A DNA stretch of 16,165 nucleotides from Actinomycetota bacterium. Its GTDB lineage: Bacteria; Actinomycetota; Thermoleophilia; RBG-16-64-13. Below are positions 1 through 6,091 of the stretch, piece by piece. Both the position numbers and the translations under genes were made by a program. Location of the stretch: the NCBI GenBank assembly GCA_003157225.1, contig PMIZ01000359.1, positions 369 to 16,533 of the forward strand, in the 5' to 3' direction. Numbering within the stretch: the first letter of the stretch is position 1; each line of letters opens with the position of its first letter. Under the pieces are notes generated by a model. The model saw nothing but the letters and a program-made list of their open reading frames with translations. It had not been told where the DNA came from and did no database searches.

Positions 1-84
1 ATAGTCGAACTCGCAGGCCTGGCCTATGACGATAGGGCCGGAGCCGAGCAGGAGGATCTTGCGGATGTCGGTGCGGCGCGGCAT
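1..84 (-). CDS. carB: Carbamoyl-phosphate synthase large subunit, N-terminal fragment
   Basis: The 28 codons visible, read leftward from an ATG at 84-82, begin MPRRTDIRKILLLGSG and continue with PIVIGQACEFDY. This is the highly conserved start of the large subunit of carbamoyl-phosphate synthase, which makes carbamoyl phosphate from bicarbonate, ammonia and ATP for pyrimidine and arginine synthesis. The glycine-rich stretch opens the first ATP-grasp half. The rest of the roughly 1,060-residue protein lies beyond the left edge of the window. A purine-rich AAGGAAG lies about 10 bases upstream of the ATG. The MPRRTDI start resembles actinobacterial CarB, but that is only a weak taxonomic hint. 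Identification rests on near-invariant residues, so it is firm despite the short length. Confidence 0.93.
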   Translation of the reverse strand, partial: MPRRTDIRKILLLGSGPIVIGQACEFDY

Positions 85-331
85 GCGTCAGCCACTTCCT
101 TTCGGCCTCTCTGGGCTCGATTAAAGGTCGGGGATTATCGTAGCGTATCTGCCGAGGAGTGGGAAGCGGGACGGGGCAACACGCGTGGAAGGCGGAGCAG
201 AGCGGACTCTCAGCCGACGCCGACCGGCGCCAGACAACGCGACCACGGAGCCTCCGGTCACCACCGCAACGTGTGGCTGCGCGATTTGGCGCCCGCTTGA
301 TCCCTGCCAAGCACCGGGCCGCCGCAAGGCG

Positions 332-1474
332 CTACTGGTCGGCAAGCCCCGGACTGAGGTTGACGCGGTTACGACCGGCCGCCTTTGCCGCATACAGAGC
401 GCTGTCGGCGGCGGCGATCAGGTGGTCGCCGGTCAGCCCGGCGCGCGGAAAGGACGCAACGCCGAATGAGGCGGTCACCGCGACCTGCGACGCGCCGCAG
501 CAAATAGGCGCCGCCGCCATCGCCATGCGCAACTGCTCCGCGCGCTCAGCTGCCCTTTCTTCCGCCATTCTGGGCAGGACCAGCAGAAACTCCTCGCCGC
601 CGTAGCGGCAGTAGATATCGCTGCCGCGCGCGTGCCGCTTCATCAGACCGCCGAAGACTCGCAGTACTTCGTCACCGGCGAGATGTCCATAGCGGTCATT
701 GACCCCCTTGAAGTAGTCGAGATCGCCCATGATCACGCTGACCGGGTGCCCCTCGCGCACCGCCAGAACCAACTCGCGTTCGAGGGCTTCCTCGAGGTAG
801 CGGCGGTTGTACAGGCCGGTCAGCGCGTCATGCGTCGACTGTTCGCGCAGCCTTTCCTGTAGGGCCCGTAGCTCACGCTCGGCGCTGGCTCGCTCGGAAA
901 TGTCCATGACCAGGCTGATCAGTGCCAGCCTGCCGCCGATTTCCATGGCGCTGCTGTGAATCTCAATGTCGATCACGGCGCCGTTCTTCCGCAACCCACG
1001 GAATGTGTAGTGAACCTGCTCCACCTCGCCGCTCACTCGCTCGCGGATTCTTTCCGCGACGAGCGGGATGTCATCCTCAGTCGCCACGTCGAGTGGCCCC
1101 AGTCTCCGGACTTCATCGGCGCTGTAGCCGAAGATCTCGTCGAACTTGGCGTTGGAGTAGCTGAACTTCCCATCCTCGATGATGACGATGCCGACCATGG
1201 ACTGGCTCACCAGTCCATGGAACTTCGCCTCGGATTCGCGTAGGACTCTATTGATCTTCTCGTTCTCGCGCAGCACCGCTTCCAACTCCGCGGTGCGGCC
1301 CTGCACCTGCTCTTCCAGCAGGATCGCGGTCTGGAACAGGCTGAAGTCGGAAGCATGGACACTCGCTGCACGTTCGGCGCGTTCGACCAGCGCCCGGATG
1401 ATCTTGTTGAGCCGAACGACCTCCGCAGCCGATCGCTCCAGGTCTGCGGCGGGGGGTGGCGCAGGCTCAACCAC
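332..1474 (-). CDS. PAS-GGDEF diguanylate cyclase
   Basis: This 380-residue cytoplasmic protein is predicted to make cyclic di-GMP from two GTP. An N-terminal coiled coil (about residues 10-80) leads into a PAS domain (about 80-205, with YSNAKFDEIFGYSADEV) and then a GGDEF domain (about 215-375). The active-site motif GGEEF is at 292-296, and the metal-binding Asp is D251 in GDLDYFKGVND. An RxxD sequence (R283-D286) lies five residues before GGEEF, matching the allosteric product-inhibition I-site, so the enzyme looks both active and feedback-controlled. No membrane segment is visible. The GTG start overlaps the stop of the upstream FIST gene by 8 bases, implying translational coupling and a shared function. 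The signal is probably sensed by the FIST partner, the PAS domain or both. Confidence 0.93.
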   Translation of the reverse strand: MVEPAPPPAADLERSAAEVVRLNKIIRALVERAERAASVHASDFSLFQTAILLEEQVQGRTAELEAVLRENEKINRVLRESEAKFHGLVSQSMVGIVIIEDGKFSYSNAKFDEIFGYSADEVRRLGPLDVATEDDIPLVAERIRERVSGEVEQVHYTFRGLRKNGAVIDIEIHSSAMEIGGRLALISLVMDISERASAERELRALQERLREQSTHDALTGLYNRRYLEEALERELVLAVREGHPVSVIMGDLDYFKGVNDRYGHLAGDEVLRVFGGLMKRHARGSDIYCRYGGEEFLLVLPRMAEERAAERAEQLRMAMAAAPICCGASQVAVTASFGVASFPRAGLTGDHLIAAADSALYAAKAAGRNRVNLSPGLADQ

Positions 1475-2627
1475 TGCCGATCTCCACGGGCGCGGCGCCG
1501 ATCGCGATACCGGTGAGCGTCTGATTGACGTGCACGCCTCGGTACTGCTCGCCGTAGCTGTTGAATCCGATCACGTTGTTGTCTCGGAATACTGCGTCGA
1601 CTCGATCGACCAGTCCTTGCTGGGCCATTTCCAGCTTGCGCAGAATACAGTCGCAGCCGATGACCAGCTGCGGTTGGCCGATCTCGGCCTGTATCCCGGC
1701 GAAGGCGTGCTCGAGATTACCCACCAGGTCATCACCGTGTGCCACGCGCAAGACCATCCCTTCCTCGATGGCGCAGAAGAAAGTCAGGCTACCGTCGGGG
1801 TTGACCTTCTGGATCGAGCGCACGTGGTTGTTGCCTCCGATCAGCACCACCACCGGCGACTCCGCAAAGCGCGTTGGGTCCAGACCCTCCACGTTCGTTC
1901 CGACCAGCCGAGCGTAGAGCTCGGCAGCCGGCCAGCCGTCGATCTCGCTGACGATCCGATGCCCGGCATCGGCCGCCGTGACCACGACATGCTGGTCCGT
2001 GGGAACAAAATGCTGGGTCATGAACACTCTGAAAGGCAAGGGCGTGAAGACCAGCACCAGCACGGCGCTGTCCGCGTGGAAGCGGCCCTCAAAGTATACG
2101 TAGGTCCTACCGAAATCCAGGCCGTCGCCCGCCGAACCGCCCACCAGCGGGAGCTTCCCCAAGGCATTCTGCAACGCGCTCGTGACCGGTTCCTCTCGTA
2201 CGGACAGACCGTCGATGACCAGAAACGCGAAGGTGTTGTTGGCGTCGGCTCCAGGTTCCAGGCGTTCCAGCCCCTGCAGCAAACCCTGCACGAGGGACTG
2301 ACCCTGGGCAAGTTCGAAGTGGTCCAGGTCAGCGAGAAGGCCGCTCGCGGCGCTGAAGCTGCCGGCAGGAAAACTCGCCCCGGAAATGCTGCGATCTCGG
2401 CAACCCGCGGGACCCATCTCGCCCGCCGTCGTGCAGCCGACGACTTGAACCCCTGCAAACAGGAGGCCCATTTCCTCGGCGAGCACCTCGAGATCGTACT
2501 CGCTGGAGCAGAAGAACATCACCAACGCCATGGCCGGCTGCGACACCATGGCATGAAACTCACGCGCCGCCTCGCGCGCGTCGGTCGCGCAAGACTGAGC
2601 CCTGCAGATGCGAGCACGGTGCTCCAT
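1467..2627 (-). CDS. FIST N/C-domain sensory protein, possible heme/NO sensor (NosP-like)
   Basis: This 386-residue protein has the full FIST architecture. A FIST N half (about residues 30-225) includes VVGCTTAGEMGP and LVGGSAGDGL. A FIST C half (about 235-380) includes GCDCILRKLEM and ends with GFNSYGEQYRGVHVNQT, the characteristic C-terminal signature. FIST proteins are soluble ligand-sensing partners, commonly encoded beside cyclic-di-GMP enzymes or histidine kinases. The NosP subgroup binds heme and senses nitric oxide. Here the gene overlaps a diguanylate cyclase by 8 bases, so it most likely senses a small molecule and tunes that enzyme. Assignment to NosP is inference; the heme ligand cannot be proven from sequence alone. 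The ATG is preceded by GAGGAG at a 6-base spacing, which supports this start. Confidence 0.88.
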   Translation of the reverse strand: MEHRARICRAQSCATDAREAAREFHAMVSQPAMALVMFFCSSEYDLEVLAEEMGLLFAGVQVVGCTTAGEMGPAGCRDRSISGASFPAGSFSAASGLLADLDHFELAQGQSLVQGLLQGLERLEPGADANNTFAFLVIDGLSVREEPVTSALQNALGKLPLVGGSAGDGLDFGRTYVYFEGRFHADSAVLVLVFTPLPFRVFMTQHFVPTDQHVVVTAADAGHRIVSEIDGWPAAELYARLVGTNVEGLDPTRFAESPVVVLIGGNNHVRSIQKVNPDGSLTFFCAIEEGMVLRVAHGDDLVGNLEHAFAGIQAEIGQPQLVIGCDCILRKLEMAQQGLVDRVDAVFRDNNVIGFNSYGEQYRGVHVNQTLTGIAIGAAPVEIGSG

Positions 2628-2690
2628 GTTGAACTCCTCGTCCTGCCCGCGTTGTCCGGCTGGTTGCTATCTACCCGCGCAGTGGACTTC

Positions 2691-3182
2691 CTACTCCATG
2701 GGCCTTAGCTTCGATGGGGTCGCCCCGAGCTTCATCCCGCCTGCTGTCGCGGGCTCGGGAACACGCGGCACTCGATTCCGATCCTCGCGGCAGCCTGCGG
2801 CCAACACATTGTCGGCAGTTGCCAGCCCGGCGATGCCGGCCGAGACCATGATGCCGAGATGCAACGCGTCCAAGGTTGTTAGGGCTATCTCCGGATGGAC
2901 GCCCAGCAGAGACTCCGCGGCAAGAAAGGCGTCCACGGTGTGAGGCACCAGCTGCAAATGCCCCGCCACGATGTCGCCCTCGAAAGTAGCCATGACCTTG
3001 CCCTTGGTCTCCGCATCGAGATCGTCCAGCCGGCAACGCCTGGCGACGAGCGCGCACATCTCTACCTTGGTCAAGAGGCTGATGCTGAGCGGGCAGCTAT
3101 CGCGGATGTACCCCTCAACCTCTTCGGAGCCCTCCTCGGGCAGATACCATTTCGCGAGGGCACTCGTATCGAGGTAGGTCAT
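2691..3182 (-). CDS. vapC: PIN-domain ribonuclease toxin (VapC family)
   Basis: This 163-residue protein begins MTYLDTSALAKWYLPEEGS, the typical PIN start. The four acidic metal-binding positions are present: D5, E41 (in TKVEM), D105 (in TTLDALHL) and D124 (in ATADN). VapC toxins cleave RNA, often tRNA or rRNA, when released from their antitoxin. The ATG overlaps the stop of the upstream antitoxin as ATGA, the usual coupled arrangement. The PIN fold ends near residue 130. The last 30 or so residues, rich in Arg and Pro, are not part of the family core and may be read-through of a lost stop or a dispensable tail. With all four acids kept, the toxin looks catalytically intact. Confidence 0.9.
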   Translation of the reverse strand: MTYLDTSALAKWYLPEEGSEEVEGYIRDSCPLSISLLTKVEMCALVARRCRLDDLDAETKGKVMATFEGDIVAGHLQLVPHTVDAFLAAESLLGVHPEIALTTLDALHLGIMVSAGIAGLATADNVLAAGCREDRNRVPRVPEPATAGGMKLGATPSKLRPME

Positions 3183-3418
3183 GCCAACCTGGCTTGGCTA
3201 TCCCGATCTTGCCGGATCAGCTCTTCGCTGCCCACGGACATCCGCCCTATGCTCGCGCGCAAATCAGCGTGGCTCGGAGCCTTTCGACAGGGATTCAAGC
3301 CAACGACCTTCGCGAGTGGACGGCCGTGGCGGGTGACGACGAACTCGCCCTCTCGGTCGACTATCTCCTCGAGGGAGGTGAGCGCCTCTCGCAATTGCCG
3401 GATCGACATCTGCCGCAT
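3179..3418 (-). CDS. Phd/YefM-type antitoxin of the PIN toxin
   Basis: This 79-residue antitoxin has the Phd/YefM pattern: MSIRQLREALTSLEEIV followed by FVVTRHGRPLAKVVG, the small DNA-binding dimer fold. A charged, probably flexible C-terminal tail should wrap the toxin. A longer reading from a GTG at 3433 exists. I chose the ATG at 3418-3416 because GGAGGAG sits exactly 6 bases before it, inside the longer reading. The stop overlaps the toxin start by 4 bases. Family knowledge: these antitoxins neutralise the toxin by direct binding and repress their own promoter, and palindromic sequences upstream (3463-3490) are candidate operators. Confidence 0.87.
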   Translation of the reverse strand: MRQMSIRQLREALTSLEEIVDREGEFVVTRHGRPLAKVVGLNPCRKAPSHADLRASIGRMSVGSEELIRQDRDSQARLA

Positions 3419-3424
3419 TCCGCG

Positions 3425-3431
3425 CTCCTCC
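3425..3431 (-). promoter_or_regulatory. Strong ribosome-binding site of the antitoxin gene
   Basis: GGAGGAG on the minus strand, 6 bases before the ATG at 3418. It decides the antitoxin start against the upstream in-frame GTG at 3433, which would place this sequence inside the coding region. Confidence 0.7.
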
Positions 3432-3462
3432 ACAGTTCTCCCGCCGCCACCTGCTGCGTCAA

Positions 3463-3490
3463 TGTGTCACACAGTGCACGGTTGTGCAAC
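3463..3490. promoter_or_regulatory. Candidate operator palindromes upstream of the antitoxin-toxin pair
   Basis: Three short dyads lie in tandem: TGTGTCACACA (3463-3473, broken only at its centre), GTGCAC (3474-3479) and GTTGTGCAAC (3481-3490). They end about 45 bases upstream of the antitoxin ATG, a usual place for autoregulation of Phd-type pairs. A TTGACG at 3462-3457 on the minus strand could be a -35 element, but I see no convincing -10 element. The regulatory role is inferred from position and symmetry only. Confidence 0.4.
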
Positions 3491-3497
3491 AAGCGGT

Positions 3498-3917
3498 TCA
3501 GTCTCCGAGATTGAGCTCCGGGTACAGTCTGTTCTCGCATTCCGGGCAGACGCTGTGGGTGAACGCCGCCTCCGAGCGCTGTTCGATATAGTCTTCGATC
3601 GCTTCCCAATACCCATACTCGTTCCGTATCTTCTTACATGAGGCGCACACCGGCAACAAACCCCGCAGTGTCTTCGTCTGGCTGATCGTACGCGCTAGAT
3701 CGCTGTTCCTTCGCTCCAGAGAGCCCAGAGCCCTGATCAGCGCCAAGTGGCCTTCGATCGCCTCTTTCAACGCTTCAAGGACCTCTAGCTGCGAAGGCTC
3801 CAGGTGCTTGATCGTGACCCTGGTCATGGAGAGCAGGTCGGACATGGAGTCGATCATTGTCTGCCACACGTCAACGACGTTGGCAGGGATGTCTGGGTGC
3901 GGTGGCGCCGACTCCAT
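3498..3917 (-). CDS. Small coiled-coil protein with C-terminal C2HC2 zinc-ribbon-like module
   Basis: This is a 139-residue soluble protein. Residues 15-85 are helical and charged, probably a coiled coil. The C-terminal 55 residues begin TLRGLLPVCASCKKIRNEYG and hold C91-x2-C94, then H121-x2-C124-x2-C127 in HSVCPEC, ending LYPEL. The spacing suggests a metal-binding ribbon. I know this module as a recurrent C-terminal end of PAS and receiver proteins in many Gram-negative phyla, with no established biochemical function. It is also the C-terminus of the PAS-PAS protein encoded two genes upstream. Here it stands alone without a sensor, so it may be a partner, competitor or signal receiver for that protein. 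The ATG at 3917 follows a GAGG at 8 bases. Confidence 0.8.
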   Translation of the reverse strand: MESAPPHPDIPANVVDVWQTMIDSMSDLLSMTRVTIKHLEPSQLEVLEALKEAIEGHLALIRALGSLERRNSDLARTISQTKTLRGLLPVCASCKKIRNEYGYWEAIEDYIEQRSEAAFTHSVCPECENRLYPELNLGD

Positions 3918-3932
3918 GAGTCCAGCCTCAGA

Positions 3933-4415
3933 TCAGCTCGGCCCGGCCAGCAAGCCCGCGACTTCGTCGGCCCACGCTCTGATGGCCTCCCAGTCGCGCA
4001 CGTCGCGGCGAGGCTTCTTCTTGGGCGGATCCGCGCCGCCGAACAATGCGGTCGTGATCGGCGCGATAGAACGGTCTTTCATCAACGCCCGTTCGAATTG
4101 CTCCCGAGGCCTCACCCAGTTCTCGGGGCCTTCATTGATACGAGGCCCAAGCGCGAAGACCGCTATCAGCGGCCTGCGGTCGGACGGTAGCTTGGCGGCC
4201 CGTTTGAGCACCCTGTGGGCACCCGAAAGCCAGCGGCCGGAGTAGATTGGAGCCCCGACGACCAGCGCGCCGATGTCCTCAACGTCTCTCACCTCACGCG
4301 TCGGTCGCACCTCCGCGGCACATCCCCTCTCGCGCAACCTCGATCCGATGGCTTCGGCGACCTCTGCCGTCGAACCGTTCTTGGTGTCGAACGCCACGAG
4401 AAATCGGCCGTTCAT
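3933..4415 (-). CDS. Flavodoxin-domain protein
   Basis: This 160-residue protein has the flavodoxin fold signature. The first strand FLVAFDTKNGSTAEVAEAIG carries the FMN-phosphate loop (T-x-N-G-S-T), followed by DIGALVVGAPIYSGRWL, the first flavin-contact loop, and LIAVFALGPR. It resembles the flavodoxin-domain/HemG-like subgroup rather than long-chain electron-transfer flavodoxins. It is likely a cytoplasmic FMN protein that passes electrons or acts as a quinone-type reductase; the substrate is unknown. A GTG at 4439 overlaps the upstream stop, but I prefer the ATG at 4415. It places the first beta strand at the N-terminus as in the family, and it has GAGGGAG just upstream. The gene sits between two genes sharing the same Cys/His module, which hints at a redox link. 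Confidence 0.82.
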   Translation of the reverse strand: MNGRFLVAFDTKNGSTAEVAEAIGSRLRERGCAAEVRPTREVRDVEDIGALVVGAPIYSGRWLSGAHRVLKRAAKLPSDRRPLIAVFALGPRINEGPENWVRPREQFERALMKDRSIAPITTALFGGADPPKKKPRRDVRDWEAIRAWADEVAGLLAGPS

Positions 4416-4435
4416 TGGTCTCCCTCTCGGAACGG

Positions 4436-5422
4436 TCACTCCTCGCGAGCGCGAAGCTCAGGAAAGAACTTCTTCGCGCAATCGGGGCAGATGCCGTGGC
4501 TCACGTCGGCACGCGAGTGCTTGCGGATGTATACATCCACTTGTTCCCAGTAGCCCTGATCATCTCTTATCTTCTTGCAGTACGAGCAAAGCGGAAGGAT
4601 ACCGCGGAGCGCCTTGATCTCCGTCAAGGCTTCCTGCAGTTCCCTGATGAGCGCCTCGCGCTCTCTCTCGGCCCGCTTGGCCTCGCTGATGTCCCGGCAG
4701 ACGGCCAAGATGTACTTCCTGCCGCCGAATACCGCTCCGTTCGCGCTGATCTCCACCTCGTAGAACGTGCCGTCTTTGCGGCGATGCCGGCTCACGAGTT
4801 TCTGGCCGGTAGTGTCCACCATCGCGAACATGGCCCGCACTTCCTCCTCGGAATGCGCAACTTCCCAATCCGAGACGGCAAGCGAGGACATCTCTTCCAT
4901 CGAATACCCGAGCATGTGAGCGAACTGGAGGTTGGATTCCACGACCCTGCCCTCCACGTCCATGAGCACGATCCCGTCTCTGGACTGCTCGACCAGGAGG
5001 CGCCGGCGGGAGACTTCGTCTCGGAGTGCCTCTTCGGCCCGCAAGTGTTCGGTGACGTCGCGGAAGTGGGCGACGCCCCTGGAGGCCTTGCCCCCTCCGT
5101 CAGCGAGTGGCGAAATGGAGAGGTCGAACCAAGACGCGGGACCCTCCGCCGATGGGTAGGGGATGATTTGGGAGACGGCCTTCCCTGTGTCGAGGCTCAG
5201 TCTCAAAGGACATTCGGCGCAAGGCCCTTCGCGTGCCCTCAAGACTCGGTGGCATTTCTTGCCCACCAGGGGCATATGCTCCGAGTACCTGGCCTCCATC
5301 CACTTGTTGGCCCACTCGAAGTCGAAATCAAAGTCCAGAATGGCGACGCCATCCTGGATCGAGTCGAGCGCGTCAAGAAAGAGAGGCTGGCCCTCGTACT
5401 CACGGGGGTCGATCGCGGCCAT
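4436..5422 (-). CDS. PAS-PAS sensor protein with C-terminal C2HC2 module
   Basis: This 328-residue soluble protein starts at the ATG at 5422 and has no kinase, cyclase or DNA-binding domain. The first PAS (about residues 14-125) contains C57 and then C68-x2-C71 in GPCAECPL, a Cys cluster found in a subset of PAS domains. The second PAS (about 135-250) has DGIVLMDVEGRVVESN and YILAVCRDISEAKRAE. A coiled coil (about 245-272) leads to ALRGILPLCSYCKKIRDDQG, with C279-x2-C282 and then H309-x2-C312-x2-C315. That end is closely similar to the separate protein encoded at 3498-3917. The output is therefore probably protein-protein or metal-based. It is first in an operon with the flavodoxin-like and small C2HC2 genes. 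GAGGAG 8 bases before this ATG argues against the GTG at 5431. Confidence 0.85.
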   Translation of the reverse strand: MAAIDPREYEGQPLFLDALDSIQDGVAILDFDFDFEWANKWMEARYSEHMPLVGKKCHRVLRAREGPCAECPLRLSLDTGKAVSQIIPYPSAEGPASWFDLSISPLADGGGKASRGVAHFRDVTEHLRAEEALRDEVSRRRLLVEQSRDGIVLMDVEGRVVESNLQFAHMLGYSMEEMSSLAVSDWEVAHSEEEVRAMFAMVDTTGQKLVSRHRRKDGTFYEVEISANGAVFGGRKYILAVCRDISEAKRAEREREALIRELQEALTEIKALRGILPLCSYCKKIRDDQGYWEQVDVYIRKHSRADVSHGICPDCAKKFFPELRAREE

Positions 5423-5430
5423 CCTGGTCA

Positions 5431-5436
5431 CTCCTC
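5431..5436 (-). promoter_or_regulatory. Ribosome-binding site of the PAS-PAS gene
   Basis: GAGGAG on the minus strand lies 8 bases before the ATG at 5422. It directly abuts the alternative GTG at 5431, so the GTG has no usable spacing. Confidence 0.6.
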
Positions 5437-5575
5437 TGTGCGATCGTGGCGGCCCATTCGGCTACTCCGGCGCTTCGCGCGTTCCGATTGAAGTGCGAGC
5501 TTCAGTCTAGCACCGGGCTCGCCGGCACGCTGAGGCTCCCCTGAGATGACGGGTCAACTACGGTTGCGTCCCGGC

Positions 5576-5779
5576 AGGCCGTTCCGGTGGGCAGCCAGTT
5601 CCGGTCCGGCCCGTAATCACGAGGGCACGGGCCTCGGGTTGGCGATTTGTCGGCGTTTGGCCGACCTGCTGGGCGGGGATGTCGTCACCGACAGCGAATA
5701 TGGCGTAGGAAGCACCTTCACACTCAATCTGCCTACGAATGGAGGGAGGTCCAGTGGCCACCAAGATACCGCTGATTAA
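5576..5779 (+). pseudogene. Remnant of a histidine kinase ATPase domain (C-terminal end only)
   Basis: Reading rightward, the sequence encodes RPFRW, then [20 protein letters not shown] and [11 protein letters not shown]. This is the end of the HATPase domain of a hybrid-type sensor kinase: the G2 box (GTGLGLAI) and the final beta strands. The H-box, N-box and G1 box that should precede it are absent. Upstream sequence (5437-5575) shows no kinase similarity, so at least nine tenths of the gene is gone. The frame stops at 5779, overlapping the receiver remnant that begins at 5754. This is the arrangement expected of a former kinase-regulator operon. Confidence 0.82.
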
Positions 5780-5891
5780 GGGCAACGAGCAGAATCGCTA
5801 TCTGGTCACCTTCCTCCTCCAGAAGCAAGACTACGAAGTGGTTGAGGCCTTCGATGGGCCCGAGGGAATCCGGCTCGCGGCCGTGGAACAT
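5754..5891 (+). pseudogene. Response-regulator receiver, N-terminal block (broken gene)
   Basis: From a GTG at 5754, preceded by GGAGG, the plus strand encodes [20 protein letters not shown], then YEVVEAFDGPEGIRLAAVEH. This is the first 46 residues of a CheY-like receiver, through alpha helix 2. The acidic pair normally found after the first strand (LIEDNE or similar) reads LIKGNE, so a phosphorylation-site metal ligand is lost. After residue 46 the plus-strand frame stays open but loses all receiver similarity. The missing parts lie next to it on the other strand (5889-6041). The gene cannot make a working receiver. Confidence 0.83.
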
Positions 5892-6041
5892 GGGCGTGCC
5901 GGCGAGAGTTGGGTTGGTCCGCAGGGCCCGGGCGACGTCGTACCCGTCCATGCCCGGCAGTTGGATGTCGAGCAGCGCGAGCGCCGCCAAATATCCGTCA
6001 CAACCCGCGCCCAGGGCTTTCTCGCAGTCGCCCGGCATGGC
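5889..6041 (-). pseudogene. Two inverted blocks of the same receiver gene
   Basis: Read on the minus strand, 5981-5889 encodes LALLDIQLPGMDGYDVARAL and then RTNPTLAGTPM. This is the receiver segment with the phospho-acceptor Asp (LLDIQLP), and it would follow the plus-strand block at 5754-5891. Also on the minus strand, 6041-5986 encodes AMPGDCEKALGAGCDGYL, the segment normally found near strand 5, just before the conserved KP. Along the plus strand the blocks lie in the original order (first, middle, last), but the middle and last are each reverse-complemented in place. Only a few codons (about RPD, VAVTS and the KP end) are missing at the joints. Confidence 0.78.
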
Positions 6042-6091
6042 ATGAGGAGGGTTGAGGGCTTCCTTCCCCCGGGCGATCGGAGAGGCGAGCC

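Noticed and set aside
134..139. GATAAT on the minus strand as the -10 box of the carB promoter
   Set aside because: No -35 element at a suitable distance was found, and a single hexamer is not enough. The 85-331 interval otherwise shows no gene or clear site.
1179..2708. A 509-residue open frame on the plus strand opposite the FIST and cyclase genes
   Set aside because: It runs antisense to two well-recognised proteins and shows no domain. Long antisense frames are expected in high-GC coding DNA.
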